Source of the DNA: Smithellaceae bacterium
GTDB lineage: Bacteria > Desulfobacterota > Syntrophia > Syntrophales > Smithellaceae
NCBI GenBank assembly: GCA_028693285.1
Contig: JAQUVQ010000033.1
Span: forward strand, 1-32,158
Direction: 5' to 3'
Length of the DNA stretch: 32,158 nucleotides
This document shows positions 15,138-23,358 of this stretch, piece after piece. The translations under genes and the position numbers were made by a program. The stretch's first letter is position 1; each line of letters opens with the position of its first letter. Under the pieces are notes generated by a model. The model made no database searches. It saw only the letters and a list, made by a program, of their open reading frames with translations, and was not told where the DNA came from.

Positions 15138-16814
15138 ATCAATAAAATATTCGGCAATACTTCAGGCCTCGGCGCCCAGCAAATCAAATCTCTGGAAAGG
15201 CTTTACCGGCGGGCCAACCCGCCCGAAAGTCTGATCAGTCATGAACTGGCGCGGGAGATTTCATATTTGTCCGGATCGCTCAACCGGCAGATCGGCCTGC
15301 TGATCAACCGCAAGGGCGAAATCAGCATGGTGATTCTGGGCGATCACAAAGGCATCTTTATCCCCGGTCTGGACGCATTTCGCGCCGCCTCCACCCGGTT
15401 CAAGGGACTGCGGCTGATCCATACGCATTTAAACGGCGAAGACCTTTCCCCGGAGGACCTGACGGACCTGTCCCATCTGCGTCTGGACATGATCGGCGCT
15501 CTTCAGGTGCACCAGGACGGCGCGCCCGGCAAGCTTTTCTGGGCGCACCTGATTCCGGAAAATCCGCAGGGCGCCTACTGGCTGATCCACGATCCCCAGG
15601 AACCGCACCGGCTGACTCTGAATTTCATATCCTTCATCGCCGCGCTGGAGGATGAATTTGCAAAGCGGCAAAAAATCCGCAGGATCGAAGCGGCGGAAAA
15701 AGCCATTCTGGTCCGGGTGGAAAAAAATCCCCTTTTGGGAGCGGAAGCCTCGCTGGAAGAGCTGCGGCAACTGGCGTCAACCTGCGGAGTGGAGGTTTTT
15801 GACGCGCAGATTCAATACCGGCCGCAGCCGGACCCGAAATACCTTGTCGGCAGGGGCAGACTGTCGGACATTGATCTTCGGGCCACCCAGATCGGCGCGA
15901 ACCTGCTGATCTTTGACCATGAACTGACGCCCGCGCAGGTGCGCTCCATCGGCGATTTTACCGGACTCAAAGTAATCGACCGCACGCAGGTGATTCTGGA
16001 TATCTTTGCCCGCCGCGCTCACAGCCGCGAAGGAAAAATTCAGGTGGAGCTGGCGCAGCTCAAGTATCTGCTCCCGCGTCTCATGCACAAAGACACGTCC
16101 TTATCAAGACTGGCGGGCGGCATCGGGGGGACGGGCCCGGGGGAAACCAGGCTGGAAATCGACCGCCGCCGAATCCGCGAGCGCATTCACCGGCTGGAAA
16201 AAGATTTGAAATCCGTGGCCAAGTCGCGCGGCCAGCGAAGGGGCAGAAGGGAAAAATCGGGCCTTCCGGTGATTTCCATTGTCGGCTATACCAACGCGGG
16301 CAAGTCCACGCTGCTCAACACGCTGACGCAAAGCGCCGTCCTCGCGGAAGACAAGCTGTTTGCCACCCTCGACACGAAAAGCGCGAGGCTGCGGTTTCCG
16401 CGGGATACGGAAGCCATCATTACGGACACGGTCGGTTTTATCCGGAACCTGCCCCGGGAACTGTTCAGCGCTTTCCGGGCGACGCTTGACGAACTTCAGG
16501 AAGCGGACCTGCTGCTGCACGTCATTGACGTGAGCGGCAGCCGGTTTGAAGAACAGATTGCGGCGGTCGAAAGCATCCTGGAAGAGCTGGAAATCCACGA
16601 CAAGCCGGCCATTCGCGTTTTCAACAAAACGGACCGCCTTGAAAACAAGGCTCTGCTGGAGAATCTGTGCAGGCGGTTTGACGCCGTACCCGTATCCGCT
16701 CTGGACAAAACCACCCTCTTCGGACTTCTGGAAAGGATTGAAGCGGCGCTGCCGAATACAAACTTTTCAGGACGGGGGAATTATGATAGTGAAGCGGGGG
16801 AAAGTGACGAGTGA
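15138..16814 (+). CDS. hflX: GTPase HflX, probable ATC start
   Basis: A ribosome-associated GTPase of the HflX family that splits stalled or stressed ribosomes. The frame is open from a TAA at 15123. Family-like sequence (FGNTSGLGAQQIKSLERLYRR) begins immediately after position 15141, upstream of the first ATG/GTG/TTG codon (TTG at 15267). The best start is ATC at 15138, 6 bp after AAGGAAGG; this gives 558 residues. G1 is GYTNAGKST at 383-391, G3 DTVGF at 430-434, and G4 NKTD at 496-499. The glycine-rich stretch GGIGGTGPGETRLEIDRRRI and the preceding LAQLKYLLPRL are HflX-specific. Either an uncommon initiation codon or a single-base sequence change from ATG explains the start. It stands alone between metabolic genes. 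Confidence 0.88.
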   Translation: MNKIFGNTSGLGAQQIKSLERLYRRANPPESLISHELAREISYLSGSLNRQIGLLINRKGEISMVILGDHKGIFIPGLDAFRAASTRFKGLRLIHTHLNGEDLSPEDLTDLSHLRLDMIGALQVHQDGAPGKLFWAHLIPENPQGAYWLIHDPQEPHRLTLNFISFIAALEDEFAKRQKIRRIEAAEKAILVRVEKNPLLGAEASLEELRQLASTCGVEVFDAQIQYRPQPDPKYLVGRGRLSDIDLRATQIGANLLIFDHELTPAQVRSIGDFTGLKVIDRTQVILDIFARRAHSREGKIQVELAQLKYLLPRLMHKDTSLSRLAGGIGGTGPGETRLEIDRRRIRERIHRLEKDLKSVAKSRGQRRGRREKSGLPVISIVGYTNAGKSTLLNTLTQSAVLAEDKLFATLDTKSARLRFPRDTEAIITDTVGFIRNLPRELFSAFRATLDELQEADLLLHVIDVSGSRFEEQIAAVESILEELEIHDKPAIRVFNKTDRLENKALLENLCRRFDAVPVSALDKTTLFGLLERIEAALPNTNFSGRGNYDSEAGESDE

Positions 16815-16844
16815 AAAGACAGGTCAGAGGTAATGGGTAATGGG
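16803..16844. repeat. Short heptad-periodic sequence
   Basis: Seven-bp units AGTGACG-AGTGAAA near 16803 and TAATGGG-TAATGGG at 16831-16844, spanning the end of hflX and the gap before the nucleotidase gene. The unit differs from the CTTCAGC heptads but the period is the same. Confidence 0.4.
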
Positions 16845-16885
16845 TTGAAGGACTCACCATGACAGAAAAGGAAAAAGGGAAAATA

Positions 16886-18871
16886 ATGAAATTAAGATAT
16901 ATCATTGCTGTCTGGGCCATCGTGTTTTTCGCCGCCAGTGGTTTGGCTGCCGAAAAATCGATTACCATTGTACACACCAATGACATGCACTCCCACCTGC
17001 AGGGATTTTCGCCGGAGATCGACTATCAACCGATGAAGCTCCATGCCGACGAGACCCTTGGCGGCTGGTCGCGCGCGGCAAGCGTTATACAAAAATTCAG
17101 AAGAGAAAAAAACAATCCGGTCCTAGTCGTGGATGCGGGCGATTACACGATGGGGTCTTTTTTTCACATGCTGAACCGTGAAGAGGCTTTCGAACTGCGC
17201 CTGCTCAACGCCATGGGCTATGACGTTGTTACGCTGGGCAACCATGAATTCGACCTCAAGCCGGCAGGGCTGGCCGCCGCCCTCAGAACGGCCAAAGCCA
17301 AAGGCGGAGCGCCGCAGATCGTTTTCGCCAGCGCCGTATTTGACCGGCAAAAGCCTGAGCTGGCGGATCTGGAAGACGCGTTTTCCCAAACCGGCGTGAA
17401 AAGCTGCACGATCCTGGAGCGGGGCGGACTGAGAATCGGCGTCTTTGGAATTCTGGGAAAGGACGCCATCGAGGTCTCTCCTTTCGCCAAACCCCTGAAA
17501 TTCCGAGACCCCATCGAGACCGCCCGGGACATGGTGAATATCCTTCGGAATCGGGAAAAAGCGGACCTGGTGGTCTGCCTCTCGCACGGCGGACTTCGCG
17601 ACAACCCCAAAAAATCCGAAGATGAAATCCTGGCCTCCGAAGTCAAAGGCATCGACGTTATCGTCAGCGGTCACACGCACACCGTGCTCGGCAAGCCGAT
17701 CATCGTCAATGACACTATCATCGTTCAGGCCGGGAGTTACGGAAAGCAGGTCGGCGTTCTGGATATCGCCTGGGAATCAGGCCGGGTGACACTGAAAAAC
17801 TACGCCTTGATCCCCGTCAACAGTTCCGTTGCCGGAGATCCGAAGATTCAGAAGATGATCGACGCCTTCAAACAGCAGCTCAACACGCGCCTGCTCGGTT
17901 TGCAAAATCTGTCCTACGACCGGATCGTCGCCGAAACCGCGTGGGATCTGAAACTCGTTGCCGGTGAATCGCCCCTGGGCAATCTGCTGGCCGATTCCAT
18001 CCGCTGGTCCGTCAACCGGGTCTCGTTCGATCCAAACGATCCGTCAAGCCGGGTGGTGGTTGCCGTCGAATCCAACGGCGTCATACGTGACGACCTGCTT
18101 CGGGGAAAAACCGGAAAGATCGGCTTCGGCGATCTGTTCCGCACGATTCCGCTGGGCATCGGCGTGGACGATACCATGAGCTATCCCCTGATTTCCTGTT
18201 ACCTGTACGGGCATGAAATCAAAAGAGCGCTGGAAATTCTGACCAGCGTGCGGCCGCTCAAAAGCAATGATGACTATTATCTGCAGCTCTCCGGGCTCCG
18301 CTTTTCCTATAATCCGCGCCGGGTTTACTTTGACCGCGTCACCGCCATAGCAATCGGCAGCGAGGAAGAGGGATACCGGCCCCTAGATTACAGCCGGTCC
18401 AACCGGCAATTGCACCGGATCGCAGCCAATATTTACAATGCGACTTTTTTGCAGATTGTGGGCCGGTTTACCTATTCGCTTTTGGAAATCGTTCCGAAAG
18501 ACAAAAACGGAAAGCCTCTGGCAAAACTCTCCGACGCGCTCGTGGACGCCGACCCGGTCCTGCCCGGCATTCAGGAGCTGAAAGAATGGGAGGGCGTCCT
18601 TCGGTACGTTCAGTCCTTTCCGGACACCAACGGCAACGGCATTCCGGATCTTCCGGCTAAATATTCGGGAACACTCGGCCGCATCGTGGAGGCGCCCAGC
18701 TGCAACCCGGTCCATCTGTTCTCCAAACCTGCCGCCTCGACCATCATCGTGCTGGCGGCGGCAGGCGTCGTTTTGTTGTTGATTGTTGCAGCGGTTATGG
18801 TAAGAAAAGGCCGAAGGCTGAAGGCTGAAGGAAGCAAGAGTGCGGGATCATACAAAACTGAAGGCTTTTGA
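16886..18871 (+). CDS. 5'-nucleotidase/2',3'-cyclic phosphodiesterase family protein, membrane-anchored
   Basis: A 661-residue exported metallophosphoesterase. The start at 16886 (MKLRYIIAVWAIVFF) is preferred over ATG at 16859 because it gives a clean signal peptide (cleavage near ASGLAAEK) and follows an AAGGG-rich site. Two-metal motifs are in order: HTNDMHSH at 30-37, DAGD at 83-86, GNHEFD at 118-123, then SHGG and SGHTHT. The 5'-nucleotidase C-terminal domain (LVAGESPLGNLLADS, then ESNGVIRDDL) follows. A C-terminal hydrophobic segment (TIIVLAAAGVVLLLIVAAV) and basic residues anchor it in the membrane. The last about 20 residues (RRLKAEGSKSAGSY...) are encoded by a heptad repeat and the start of the next gene, so the tail looks acquired. 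Likely role: periplasmic nucleotide salvage; the substrate is not certain. Confidence 0.85.
   Translation: MKLRYIIAVWAIVFFAASGLAAEKSITIVHTNDMHSHLQGFSPEIDYQPMKLHADETLGGWSRAASVIQKFRREKNNPVLVVDAGDYTMGSFFHMLNREEAFELRLLNAMGYDVVTLGNHEFDLKPAGLAAALRTAKAKGGAPQIVFASAVFDRQKPELADLEDAFSQTGVKSCTILERGGLRIGVFGILGKDAIEVSPFAKPLKFRDPIETARDMVNILRNREKADLVVCLSHGGLRDNPKKSEDEILASEVKGIDVIVSGHTHTVLGKPIIVNDTIIVQAGSYGKQVGVLDIAWESGRVTLKNYALIPVNSSVAGDPKIQKMIDAFKQQLNTRLLGLQNLSYDRIVAETAWDLKLVAGESPLGNLLADSIRWSVNRVSFDPNDPSSRVVVAVESNGVIRDDLLRGKTGKIGFGDLFRTIPLGIGVDDTMSYPLISCYLYGHEIKRALEILTSVRPLKSNDDYYLQLSGLRFSYNPRRVYFDRVTAIAIGSEEEGYRPLDYSRSNRQLHRIAANIYNATFLQIVGRFTYSLLEIVPKDKNGKPLAKLSDALVDADPVLPGIQELKEWEGVLRYVQSFPDTNGNGIPDLPAKYSGTLGRIVEAPSCNPVHLFSKPAASTIIVLAAAGVVLLLIVAAVMVRKGRRLKAEGSKSAGSYKTEGF
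18808..18831. repeat. Left 24-bp inverted terminal repeat of the four-helix-bundle cassette
   Basis: Three and a half heptads: AGGCCGAAGGCTGAAGG followed by CTGAAGG. It matches the reverse complement of 19204-19227 at 22 of 24 positions. It lies within the 3' end of the nucleotidase reading frame. Confidence 0.85.
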
Positions 18872-19196
18872 GCTGGCGGACAATCTTGTTGATTTAGTTT
18901 ATAGAGCAACAGAAAGCTTTCCAAAAGAAGAGTTATTCGGACTTACTTCGCAAATTCGTAGGTCGGCGATTTCAATACCTTCAAATATTGTTGAAGGGTG
19001 CGCAAGACACACTCAAGCCGATTATATAAGATTTCTTTATATTGCATTCGGTTCGTTAAGAGAACTGCATTATCAGTTGAATTTATCCAAGCGGCTGGGC
19101 TTCCTGACAAATGAAGCATTATTGAGTATTGAACCAAAAGTTACTGAAACTGAAAAAGTGCTGAACGGCTTGATCAAATCTTTGCAAAGAGATTGA
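18840..19196 (+). CDS. Four-helix-bundle protein (S23/IVP family)
   Basis: A 118-residue, all-helical protein of the 23S rRNA intervening-sequence (S23) family, TIGR02436-like. The signature stretches are KLKAFELADNLVDLVYRAT, FGLTSQIRRSAISIPSNIVEG (residues 33-53) and ADYIRFLYIAFGSLREL. The GTG start at 18840 (RDHTKLKAFELA) follows AAGGAAG and overlaps the nucleotidase 3' end by 32 bp. The gene is visibly AT-richer than its surroundings. It is enclosed by 24-bp inverted heptad repeats, with only 8 bp between each repeat and the coding region. Members encoded in rRNA inserts bind nucleic acid or oligomerise, and relatives accompany diversity-generating retroelements (Avd), but chromosomal stand-alone copies have no established function. 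Context points to a small mobile cassette. Confidence 0.9.
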   Translation: MRDHTKLKAFELADNLVDLVYRATESFPKEELFGLTSQIRRSAISIPSNIVEGCARHTQADYIRFLYIAFGSLRELHYQLNLSKRLGFLTNEALLSIEPKVTETEKVLNGLIKSLQRD

Positions 19197-19203
19197 TTTT
19201 CAA

Positions 19204-19227
19204 CCTTCAGCCTTCAGTCTTCAGCCT
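19204..19227. repeat. Right 24-bp inverted terminal repeat of the four-helix-bundle cassette
   Basis: CCTTCAG-CCTTCAG-TCTTCAG-CCT, starting 8 bp after the four-helix-bundle stop codon. It is the inverted partner of 18808-18831 with two mismatches. The following operon's first ATG is 23 bp further on. Confidence 0.85.
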
Positions 19228-19249
19228 AACCCCCTCAGGATGTTTTAAC

Positions 19250-19810
19250 ATGAACAAAGAGTTTATTGCCATCCGCTGGCACGGACGCGGCGGCCAGGGC
19301 GCGATCACGGCGGCCAAGATTGTGGCCGGCGCCGCATTCGCCTCCGGCTACGCGGGCGTGGTCATGGCGCCGACCTTCGGCACCGAGCGCAGAGGCGCGC
19401 CGGTCATGACGTCGCTCAAGATCTCGAAGAAGAAAATTTACGATCTGTCGCCCATCGAAACGCCGGACATCGTCGTCGTCCTGGACCATCTTCTCCTCAA
19501 GGAGGCGGATGTCACCCACGGCCTCAAGCCAGGCGGCATCATCGTCCTGAATACGCCGATGGCCCACGAATCCTATCATTTTGAGGACTACCGGCTGGCC
19601 ACCGCGGACATCACGGCCATCTCCGTGGAAGCGGGGCTGCCGCACGGCATGGTCAACACCGGCATTATCGGCTCCCTGGAAAAAGCCACGAACCTCCTGG
19701 GAATCGACCTTTTGATTTCCGGCATCGCAGAGGAATTCCGCACGCGAAAACCGGAAAAGAACTCCCTGGCGGCCAAAATCGCCTACGAGAGAACCGTGGC
19801 GGGAGGCTGA
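19250..19810 (+). CDS. 2-oxoacid:ferredoxin oxidoreductase, gamma subunit (operon 1)
   Basis: A 186-residue gamma subunit (Pfam POR), the domain that helps bind CoA in the tetrameric enzyme oxidising a 2-oxoacid to acyl-CoA and CO2 with ferredoxin. The start at 19250 (MNKEFIAIRWHGRGGQGAITAAK) is set by the RWHGRGGQG motif at the N-terminus; AGGA lies upstream. FGTERRGAPVMTSLKIS and LKPGGIIVLNTP are further family marks. Next gene begins 2 bp after the stop. The order gamma-delta-alpha-beta is that of archaeal and many anaerobic bacterial pyruvate/2-oxoisovalerate oxidoreductases. Sequence differences from the second operon (29711-30259) mark it as a distinct paralogue, perhaps with another 2-oxoacid. 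Confidence 0.9.
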   Translation: MNKEFIAIRWHGRGGQGAITAAKIVAGAAFASGYAGVVMAPTFGTERRGAPVMTSLKISKKKIYDLSPIETPDIVVVLDHLLLKEADVTHGLKPGGIIVLNTPMAHESYHFEDYRLATADITAISVEAGLPHGMVNTGIIGSLEKATNLLGIDLLISGIAEEFRTRKPEKNSLAAKIAYERTVAGG

Positions 19811-19812
19811 AC

Positions 19813-20121
19813 ATGGGAACAAGAAATTACAGAAGAAAAACGTCCCACAGCGAACACGGGGCGGGAGACGGAGGAAGAACGGGGTCCTGGAGAGTGGAGC
19901 GGCCGGTCCTTGACCCAAGCCTCTGCATTCCCTGCAAGAGAAACAAGGAGGCCTGCTTCATCTGCTGGCTGTTCTGTCCCGATGTCGTGATCTCGCGGAC
20001 GATTCCGCCCACCATCAACCTGGAATACTGCAAGGGCTGCGGCATCTGCGCCGAAGAGTGCCCCACCAAGGCCATCACCATGGCGGATGAAGCCAAATTC
20101 GCGGAAGAAGACAAGGAGTAG
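19813..20121 (+). CDS. 2-oxoacid:ferredoxin oxidoreductase, delta (ferredoxin-like) subunit (operon 1)
   Basis: A 102-residue subunit with two [4Fe-4S] sites that passes electrons to soluble ferredoxin. The second site is canonical: Cys73, Cys76, Cys79 and Cys83 followed by Pro (CKGCGICAEECP). The first is unusual: Cys38, Cys41, then an inserted basic stretch KRNKEA, and Cys48, Cys51, Cys55-Pro. There are thus five cysteines where the family has CxxCxxCxxxCP. The paralogue at 29419-29697 has the normal spacing. Which four bind the cluster cannot be told. The N-terminal GSWRVERPVLDPSLC is typical of PorD. Start and stop leave 2 bp and 5 bp to the neighbouring genes. Confidence 0.88.
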   Translation: MGTRNYRRKTSHSEHGAGDGGRTGSWRVERPVLDPSLCIPCKRNKEACFICWLFCPDVVISRTIPPTINLEYCKGCGICAEECPTKAITMADEAKFAEEDKE

Positions 20122-20126
20122 ACGCG

Positions 20127-21326
20127 ATGCATATTATCGAAAACGGAAACGCCGCAGCGGCTCTGGGCGTCAAGCTCTGCCGGGCCAATGTGATCGCGGC
20201 CTATCCCATCACGCCCCAGACGCCGCTCACGGAAAAGCTCTCCGAATACGTTGAATTAGGCGAGATGAAGGCGGAATATATTCCCGTGGAAAGCGAGCAC
20301 TCCGCGCTGGCGGTCTGCATTGCCGCTTCCTCCGCCGGCGCCCGGGCGTTTACGGCCACCAGCGCCAACGGACTGCTGTACATGCACGAGCAGGTGCAGT
20401 GGGCATCGGGCGCGAGGCTGCCGATTGTCATGTGCGTGGTCAACCGGGCGGTGGGGGCGCCCTGGAATGTCTGGAACGATCAGCAGGATTCGATTTCGCA
20501 GCGGGACACGGGCTGGATACAGATCTACTGCGCGGACCACCAGCAGATTATCGACACGGTCATCAAGGCCTACTGGCTGGCGGAGCAGGTGAGCATTCCC
20601 GTGATGGTCTGCTACGACGGTTATATTTTATCCCACACGTTCATGCCGTTTGATCTGCCGGAACCGGAAAAGGTGGACGCCTTTTTGCCGCCGTTCAAAC
20701 CGGATTATTTTCTCAATCCCCTTGAACCGGCCAATCTCAACACGGTGACGCTGCCGGACGTGCGGATGGATGTCAGGGGCGAACTGGCCCACGGATACAT
20801 GGAAATCCGCTGTCTGCTGCAGGAAGACCTGCGCAAAGCGCTCCAAACCGCGGGCGAAGCGGAAAAACGCTTTGCCGGAATCTTCGGCCGCAAAGCCGAT
20901 CCCTTCATCGAACCGTACCGCTGCGACGATGCGGAGCATGTCGCCGTCGGCCTGGGATCGATCACCTACCAGATGCGCGTTTGCGTGGACCAGTTGAGAG
21001 CCGAAGGAATCAAAATCGGCGTGATGGGCGTTCGCTATTACCGTCCGTTTCCGGATGAGGCAATCGCCTCGGCCCTGAAAGGGAAAAAAGGCGTGATCGT
21101 CGTCGAAAAGGCCCTGAGCTACGGATACGAAGGCGCCCTGATGTCGGATTTGAAGTCGGCGCTGTATGAATACCTGGCCGGAACCGGATCGCTTCCGGTC
21201 GTCCAGAATTTTATCGCGGGTATCGGCGGACGCGAAATCAGAACCGATGATTTGACGCAAACCCTTCGCGCCGCGGCTAAAGGCCGGGTTTCCAAAGAGC
21301 CCCTCTGGATCGGGCTCAGGCTATAG
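20127..21326 (+). CDS. 2-oxoacid:ferredoxin oxidoreductase, alpha subunit (operon 1)
   Basis: A 399-residue alpha subunit carrying the pyrimidine-binding part of the thiamine diphosphate site. AAYPITPQTPLTEKLSEY opens the domain, and the catalytic-region glutamate is in VESEHSA at about residues 54-60. ATSANGLLYMHE and QRDTGWIQIYCAD follow. The C-terminal half has the transketolase-C-like portion (VGLGSITYQMR, RYYRPFPDEAI). The ribosome-binding site AAGGAG lies 8 bp before the ATG. The segment NVWNDQQDSISQRD replaces the NIHxDHSD-type loop common in pyruvate enzymes, which argues against assuming pyruvate as substrate. It pairs with the beta subunit starting 9 bp downstream. Confidence 0.9.
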   Translation: MHIIENGNAAAALGVKLCRANVIAAYPITPQTPLTEKLSEYVELGEMKAEYIPVESEHSALAVCIAASSAGARAFTATSANGLLYMHEQVQWASGARLPIVMCVVNRAVGAPWNVWNDQQDSISQRDTGWIQIYCADHQQIIDTVIKAYWLAEQVSIPVMVCYDGYILSHTFMPFDLPEPEKVDAFLPPFKPDYFLNPLEPANLNTVTLPDVRMDVRGELAHGYMEIRCLLQEDLRKALQTAGEAEKRFAGIFGRKADPFIEPYRCDDAEHVAVGLGSITYQMRVCVDQLRAEGIKIGVMGVRYYRPFPDEAIASALKGKKGVIVVEKALSYGYEGALMSDLKSALYEYLAGTGSLPVVQNFIAGIGGREIRTDDLTQTLRAAAKGRVSKEPLWIGLRL

Positions 21327-21335
21327 GAGAATGCC

Positions 21336-22238
21336 ATGCAGGCAAAATCAACCATTTTAAGTTTACCGACGGAAGAATTGGTTCATCCGGGAACGCGGGC
21401 GTGCACGGGCTGCGGCCTGTCCATCGCCTACCGGGTAGGCCTGAAAGCGCTGGGCAAAGATACGATTCTGGTGGTGCCGCCCAGCTGCCTCACCGTACTG
21501 CAGGGGCTTTTCCCGGTGGCCTCGACGAAGCTGCCCTGCCTGAACGTGACGTTCGCTTCAACGGCCGCCGCCGCGACGGGCATTCTGGCCACGCTCAAGG
21601 CCCGGGGCAACGAGCATACCACGGTTGCCGGCTGGGCGGGCGACGGGGGAACCAGCGACATCGGCCTGCAGGCGCTCTCCGGCGCGGCGGAGCGCGGCGA
21701 CAACTTCATCTACTTCTGCTACGACAACGAAGGCTACATGAACACGGGCGTGCAGCGCTCCGGCACAACGCCCATCGGCGCCATCACCGCAAACACACCG
21801 TTCAAGGGGAAGCTTCAGCAGAAAAAGGACGTGCCGGCCATCATGGCCGCGCACCATTTAAGCTACGTCGCCGCCTGCTCCGCGGCCTATCCGCTGGACC
21901 TCTACGACAAAATCAAGAACTGCCTCGCGCTGCCCGGCACGAAGTATTTCCACATTCACATTCCCTGCCCGCCGGGCTGGGGCTATGATCCCCGCTACGG
22001 AATCAAAATCGGGCGGCTGGCCGTGGAAACGGGCTATTACGATCTTTATGAAATCGTCAACGGCGAATTCCGTCTGACGGCCGCTTCGGAAAAGCTGATT
22101 GAAAAACGGAAGCTGGTGCCTGTCCGCGAATACTTCCGCGCTCAGTCCCGCTTCCGGACGCTCACCGACGCGCAGATCGACGACATTCAGAAAACCATCG
22201 ACGAGAAATGGGCGGGATACTACAAAAAAGACGAGTGA
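21336..22238 (+). CDS. 2-oxoacid:ferredoxin oxidoreductase, beta subunit (operon 1)
   Basis: A 300-residue beta subunit with the diphosphate-binding motif of thiamine diphosphate, GDGGTSDIGLQALSGAAERG (102-121), continuing into CYDNEGYMNTGVQRSG. The cluster cysteines are Cys23 and Cys26 (ACTGCG), Cys51 (PPSC) and Cys211 (CPPGW). In most pyruvate enzymes, and in the second operon here, the third cysteine lies in ATGCxE; here it is VVPPSCLTV, so the neighbouring Gly and Glu are changed. The cluster should still form, but substrate preference may differ. Together with its gamma, delta and alpha subunits it forms a complete enzyme. AGGAG precedes the start. Confidence 0.9.
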   Translation: MQAKSTILSLPTEELVHPGTRACTGCGLSIAYRVGLKALGKDTILVVPPSCLTVLQGLFPVASTKLPCLNVTFASTAAAATGILATLKARGNEHTTVAGWAGDGGTSDIGLQALSGAAERGDNFIYFCYDNEGYMNTGVQRSGTTPIGAITANTPFKGKLQQKKDVPAIMAAHHLSYVAACSAAYPLDLYDKIKNCLALPGTKYFHIHIPCPPGWGYDPRYGIKIGRLAVETGYYDLYEIVNGEFRLTAASEKLIEKRKLVPVREYFRAQSRFRTLTDAQIDDIQKTIDEKWAGYYKKDE

Positions 22239-22314
22239 TCATCCCCGGACGCTTGCGGCGGGAACCTCGATCCGGCGGCGATTTTACCGGCAAAAGTTGA
22301 CTTGCATCATTCTC

Positions 22315-23232
22315 TTATCGGGCAGGCAAACGGCCTTGGGCGTTAAGCTTGTCCATGATTTTCCGTATTTCGGGCAGTGCCGCCGTAGCCGCCTTTTCCC
22401 CTTCAAAGATCGCCTGGTTGAATTTCTCCATGTCGGTCGATCCGATTTCCTCCACGTTCGGACGGATGACGACGTCGGCGTTTTTCAACTGGGAGGCAAC
22501 GTTTTTGGCGTACATGATGTTGAACGTTTTCTGCATGGTGTTCATCACCCCGCTGGGGGCGGCTTTATTCAAGCCGCCGGAGATATCCACGGCGATTACG
22601 ACATCCGCGCCATATCGCCTGGCCACATCCACGGCCACCGGACTGACCACGCCGCCGTCCACATACGTATCCTTCCCGATCCTGACCGGTTGAAACACCC
22701 CCGGCACGCTGCAGCTGGCGTGCACGGCGACGCCGGTATTGCCCCTGCCGAAAACCATTTCCTCGCCGGTGCCGGCGTTGGTCGCCACGGCGTAAAAAGG
22801 AATTTTGAGCTTCTCAATGGGGGCGTGGTTTACGCCGGCATTGATAAAACTTTCGAGCTTTTCCCCCTTGATGAGTCCCCCCTTCCAAATCTTCCAGTCG
22901 TAGTCGATCACCTTTTCCTTTTCCATCTTCATGGCAATCGCCTGCAGCTCAAAGGCGTTTTTGCCCGACGCGCAAAGGCTTCCCACGATGCTGCCCGCGC
23001 TGGTGCCCACCACCATGTGAACGGGAATTTGCTGAGCCTCCAAAACCTTCAAAACGCCGATATGCGCGAAGCCCTTGGAGGCTCCGGCCCCCAGGACGAC
23101 GGCGATTTTGGCCGGCTGGACCGGTTTTGCGGAGAACATCGAGCAGGCGGCCAGAAGCGCCGCCAGAAAAAACAACATCACCGGAAGGCGGGCCGCCGCG
23201 AGCCGACGATGGATCAGAGGATTGCGTTTCAT
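22315..23232 (-). CDS. Patatin-like phospholipase, lipoprotein
   Basis: A 305-residue lipid acyl hydrolase. A lipoprotein signal is clear: MKRNPLIHRR, a hydrophobic run, then LLAAC with the lipidated Cys30. The patatin elements are GAGASKGFAHIGVL (48-61, the oxyanion-hole glycine-rich loop), GTSAG (76-80, nucleophile Ser78) and DGG (192-194, catalytic Asp192), as in RssA-type proteins. It should act on phospholipids or other acyl esters at the cell envelope. It converges on operon 1 of the oxidoreductases and is not obviously linked to its neighbours. The upstream site AAAGGG is weak but the start fits the signal peptide. Confidence 0.88.
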   Translation of the reverse strand: MKRNPLIHRRLAAARLPVMLFFLAALLAACSMFSAKPVQPAKIAVVLGAGASKGFAHIGVLKVLEAQQIPVHMVVGTSAGSIVGSLCASGKNAFELQAIAMKMEKEKVIDYDWKIWKGGLIKGEKLESFINAGVNHAPIEKLKIPFYAVATNAGTGEEMVFGRGNTGVAVHASCSVPGVFQPVRIGKDTYVDGGVVSPVAVDVARRYGADVVIAVDISGGLNKAAPSGVMNTMQKTFNIMYAKNVASQLKNADVVIRPNVEEIGSTDMEKFNQAIFEGEKAATAALPEIRKIMDKLNAQGRLPAR

Positions 23233-23358
23233 ATGATTTTCCCTTTTGGATTCCTCAACCGGAAATTTTTCATCAAACCCCGCGTGATGTTATACTGCAG
23301 CCGGTGAGAAATGGCAACGGGATGTTCGAAGAAAGGAAATCAGAAAGCCCCTTGCCGG

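Noticed and set aside
22239..22314. Possible terminator between the operon 1 beta subunit and the patatin gene
   Set aside because: Several short GC-rich inverted pieces are present, but no clean stem with a T-tract could be drawn.
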